Shown here one piece after another: positions 44,213 through 46,055 of a stretch of 46,055 nucleotides of DNA. Origin of the DNA: UBA6398 sp963644855. GTDB lineage: Bacteria > Bacteroidota > Bacteroidia > Bacteroidales > Bacteroidaceae. A program made the position numbers and the translations under genes. Under the pieces are notes generated by a model that saw only the letters and a program-made list of their open reading frames with translations, searched no databases and had not been told where the DNA came from. The stretch is taken from positions 1 to 46,055 of the forward strand of contig CAVIQL010000021.1 in assembly GCA_963644855.1 (NCBI GenBank), read 5' to 3'. The first letter of the stretch is position 1. Each line of letters starts with the position of its first letter.

Positions 44213-46055
44213 ATGAAGCAACTAAAATTTTGGACGGCGCGTCTGCTTAGCGCCGTAGTTCTGCTCGTTCTCGGAAGTATCGGGCAAACTGTTGTTGCTC
44301 AGGACGAAGGTCCAGCCGAAGGCTACTACTTTATTTCAAGTGCAGCCTACCCCAGCGACGCGCTCCTTTACAACAACACTGGAACCGACCAGGCTTTGCG
44401 CATTCACTACGCAAACCACGTAGTTCCCGACAAACTTTCAACTTCCGACAAGCCCTTTATTTGGGAAGTAAAGAAATATGGCGATGGTTACACCCTGCGC
44501 AACTACGTCAGCAACATGTATATCGGCCGTGTCAGTGGTATGGGCTACGGCGAAGGCGCTGGTTTCGTGGAAACACCTTCCGAAATCCAGCTCCCGCCCT
44601 CAAGTGTGGTCGACGGTTCTTATCTCATCGCCAACGTAAAGGCCAATCTCTCCCACGGACCACTCTTGGGCTATCAGGGAGTATACAATGGCGAACAAAT
44701 CACCGGTTATTGGGGCGACATGGCTAATCCCAGCAACACCCACAGTTGGTATTTCGACAAAATCGACCCTTCAAAACTCGACGACATAGAAGAAGTGGTT
44801 GAAGTTGACGGTCAGCTCGACGAAGGCTACTACCTCATCAATTTCTCAAACTATAGCGATCCCTCAACCTGCATAGTGCCCGTGCAAGACGGCGAACTGT
44901 GGAGACTCGGAGCATACGCACGCGACAACAGCGACGACTACGACGATTCATTTATATGGCACGTTACAAAAAATGCCGACTCAACTTATAATATAAAGAA
45001 TTGCGGTGCTCAAGAACTCACCTACATCGAAAACGTAACCAAGGGCGACAAAGCAAGTCCCTATGTTTTGATGACAGGAACAAATCCTGCTAAATTCAAG
45101 TTGCAGTTCCTTAGCAACGGTTGCGCTTATCTTTATTCCACCGACAACGATTACAACTACGGCATCAACATTGAAAGCGGGAATATAGAAACCCAAACCA
45201 ATCATACTTCGGGCTCAATGGTTAAATTCCTGCCAGTTTCCTCCGACAAGATTACAAACGCAATCAAACTCCAGGAAGCTATCACCAATGCAGCAGGTCG
45301 CTATTTCACAGTAGGAACTAATCCCGGACAAGTATCGCAGGAAGACTACGACACCTGGGCTACCGTTTACGAAAAGGCAACAGCAGCAGCCGGCAGCGAA
45401 GATGATAACTCTGCACTCATAGCAGAACTCAACAACGCCACCAACGCTCTCATCGAGAAGATAATTCCCGTGAGCGAAGGCTACTATACTTTCGAAAACT
45501 GCGAATATTCGGGCAGTTTCCTCAAACCCTATTTCAAGAACAGCGAATGGTATCTTGGCCACGACGTAGTTGATCCCACTCTCGACCAAAGCGCCGTTTG
45601 GCACGTGATAAAGAATGCCGATGGTAACCTTGTGCTCAAAAACTGCGGTACACAAGATTCCACTTACATGGTTTCCATGTCTACCGGATACGTTTGGGGG
45701 CTTCCGAGAATGGCCGGAACAAGCAAAAACTACCAGACTTTCAAGCACAGTAGCAGCAATATTTTCCAACTCTACTCGAGCGACAACAACAACTTCTGGA
45801 ATGCTGACTACGGAAACGTAATTTCTTCAAACAACGACTACCACCCCACCGACGGATTCTGGAAAATAGAAAAAGTTGACGTACCATACTTAACCGAGCT
45901 CAACGAAGCCATCACCGATGCCGCAGGCGTTGTAAAAGATTCCCAAGTTGGTCCTAACCCCGGCGACAACAAGGGCGACGCAACCGCTATCAATGCAGCC
46001 ATAGCAGACGCACGCACAATGTATGACGAAGCTTCGGCTACCGACGACGAGGTAA
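44213..46055 (+). CDS. Secreted modular surface protein, 5' part (runs off window)
   Basis: The frame is open from ATG 44213 to the window end (614 codons) with no stop. A signal peptide is clear (MKQLKFWTARLLSAVVLLVL, then GSIGQTVVAQ). Three repeats begin with EGYY at residues 36, 204 and 422. Each contains a W-x-V-x-K segment (FIWEVKK, FIWHVTKN, AVWHVIKN) followed by a Y/L-x-x-x-N strand, which suggests beta-trefoil (ricin-like) units. Between and after them lie helical FIVAR-like linkers (ALIAELNNATNALIEK, INAAIADARTMYDEA). This layout suggests a glycan-binding or adhesive surface protein or an enzyme whose catalytic part lies beyond the window. No catalytic motif is visible. The product class is inference. 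Confidence 0.85.
   Translation, partial: MKQLKFWTARLLSAVVLLVLGSIGQTVVAQDEGPAEGYYFISSAAYPSDALLYNNTGTDQALRIHYANHVVPDKLSTSDKPFIWEVKKYGDGYTLRNYVSNMYIGRVSGMGYGEGAGFVETPSEIQLPPSSVVDGSYLIANVKANLSHGPLLGYQGVYNGEQITGYWGDMANPSNTHSWYFDKIDPSKLDDIEEVVEVDGQLDEGYYLINFSNYSDPSTCIVPVQDGELWRLGAYARDNSDDYDDSFIWHVTKNADSTYNIKNCGAQELTYIENVTKGDKASPYVLMTGTNPAKFKLQFLSNGCAYLYSTDNDYNYGINIESGNIETQTNHTSGSMVKFLPVSSDKITNAIKLQEAITNAAGRYFTVGTNPGQVSQEDYDTWATVYEKATAAAGSEDDNSALIAELNNATNALIEKIIPVSEGYYTFENCEYSGSFLKPYFKNSEWYLGHDVVDPTLDQSAVWHVIKNADGNLVLKNCGTQDSTYMVSMSTGYVWGLPRMAGTSKNYQTFKHSSSNIFQLYSSDNNNFWNADYGNVISSNNDYHPTDGFWKIEKVDVPYLTELNEAITDAAGVVKDSQVGPNPGDNKGDATAINAAIADARTMYDEASATDDEV

Overview
The window is a chromosomal segment from a Bacteroidota bacterium of the order Bacteroidales, most like a Prevotella relative. 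Four things point there: promoters of the Bacteroidota type (TTTG, about 19 bp, TAnnTTTG), a giant BspA-like surface protein, DUF4846 and HU/short-hydrophobic-peptide gene families, and the gene order rpsU-xerC-hpf-tRNAs-tuf-secE-nusG-rplKAJL-rpoBC. Genus and species are inference.

Layout. 1-3.5 kb: the end of a type I-C CRISPR-Cas locus (cas7 tail, cas4, cas1, cas2), a leader with a consensus promoter, and an array of 13 repeats and 12 spacers. 3.8-6.5 kb: the anaerobic class III ribonucleotide reductase pair nrdD-nrdG. 7.2-12.1 kb: a membrane acyltransferase, RNase R and a DUF4846 protein. 12.5-21.4 kb: one secreted BspA/GLUG-type protein of about 2,940 residues. 21.7-25.9 kb: a three-gene unit of an OmpA/TPR lipoprotein, a thioredoxin-fold lipoprotein that has lost its redox cysteines, and the ComM-like ATPase. 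26.4-28.0 kb: an NrtR-type Nudix regulator and an ADP-ribosylglycohydrolase behind a promoter framed by two inverted repeats. 28.1-41.1 kb: one long minus-strand information-processing unit (tRNA-Tyr, tRNA-Gly, tRNA-Thr, tuf, tRNA-Trp, secE, nusG, rplK, rplA, rplJ, rplL, rpoB, rpoC). 41.1-43.5 kb: hpf, xerC, rpsU, a 33-residue hydrophobic peptide and an HU-family protein. 44.2 kb to the end: the first 614 codons of a secreted modular protein that runs off the window.

The most unusual signal is a dispersed intergenic element found seven times (A-G). Each copy is a row of palindromic cores of the form RTCNGAY spaced exactly 21 bp centre to centre, which is two helical turns, separated by A/T linkers. 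The outer linkers carry A5/T5 tracts in inverted orientation. Copies occur in convergent, divergent and tandem intergenic regions, so they are not simply terminators or promoters, and none was seen in the ribosomal/RNA polymerase block. They look like either a BIME/MITE-type repeat family or an array of binding sites for a dimeric DNA-binding protein.

Other points of note are the paired operators of the Nudix/ADP-ribosylhydrolase operon, a terminator-like hairpin between rplL and rpoB, a hydrophobic block inside the giant surface protein, and a run of eight C next to the candidate promoter of the last gene. All calls come from reading the sequence. No database search was run.
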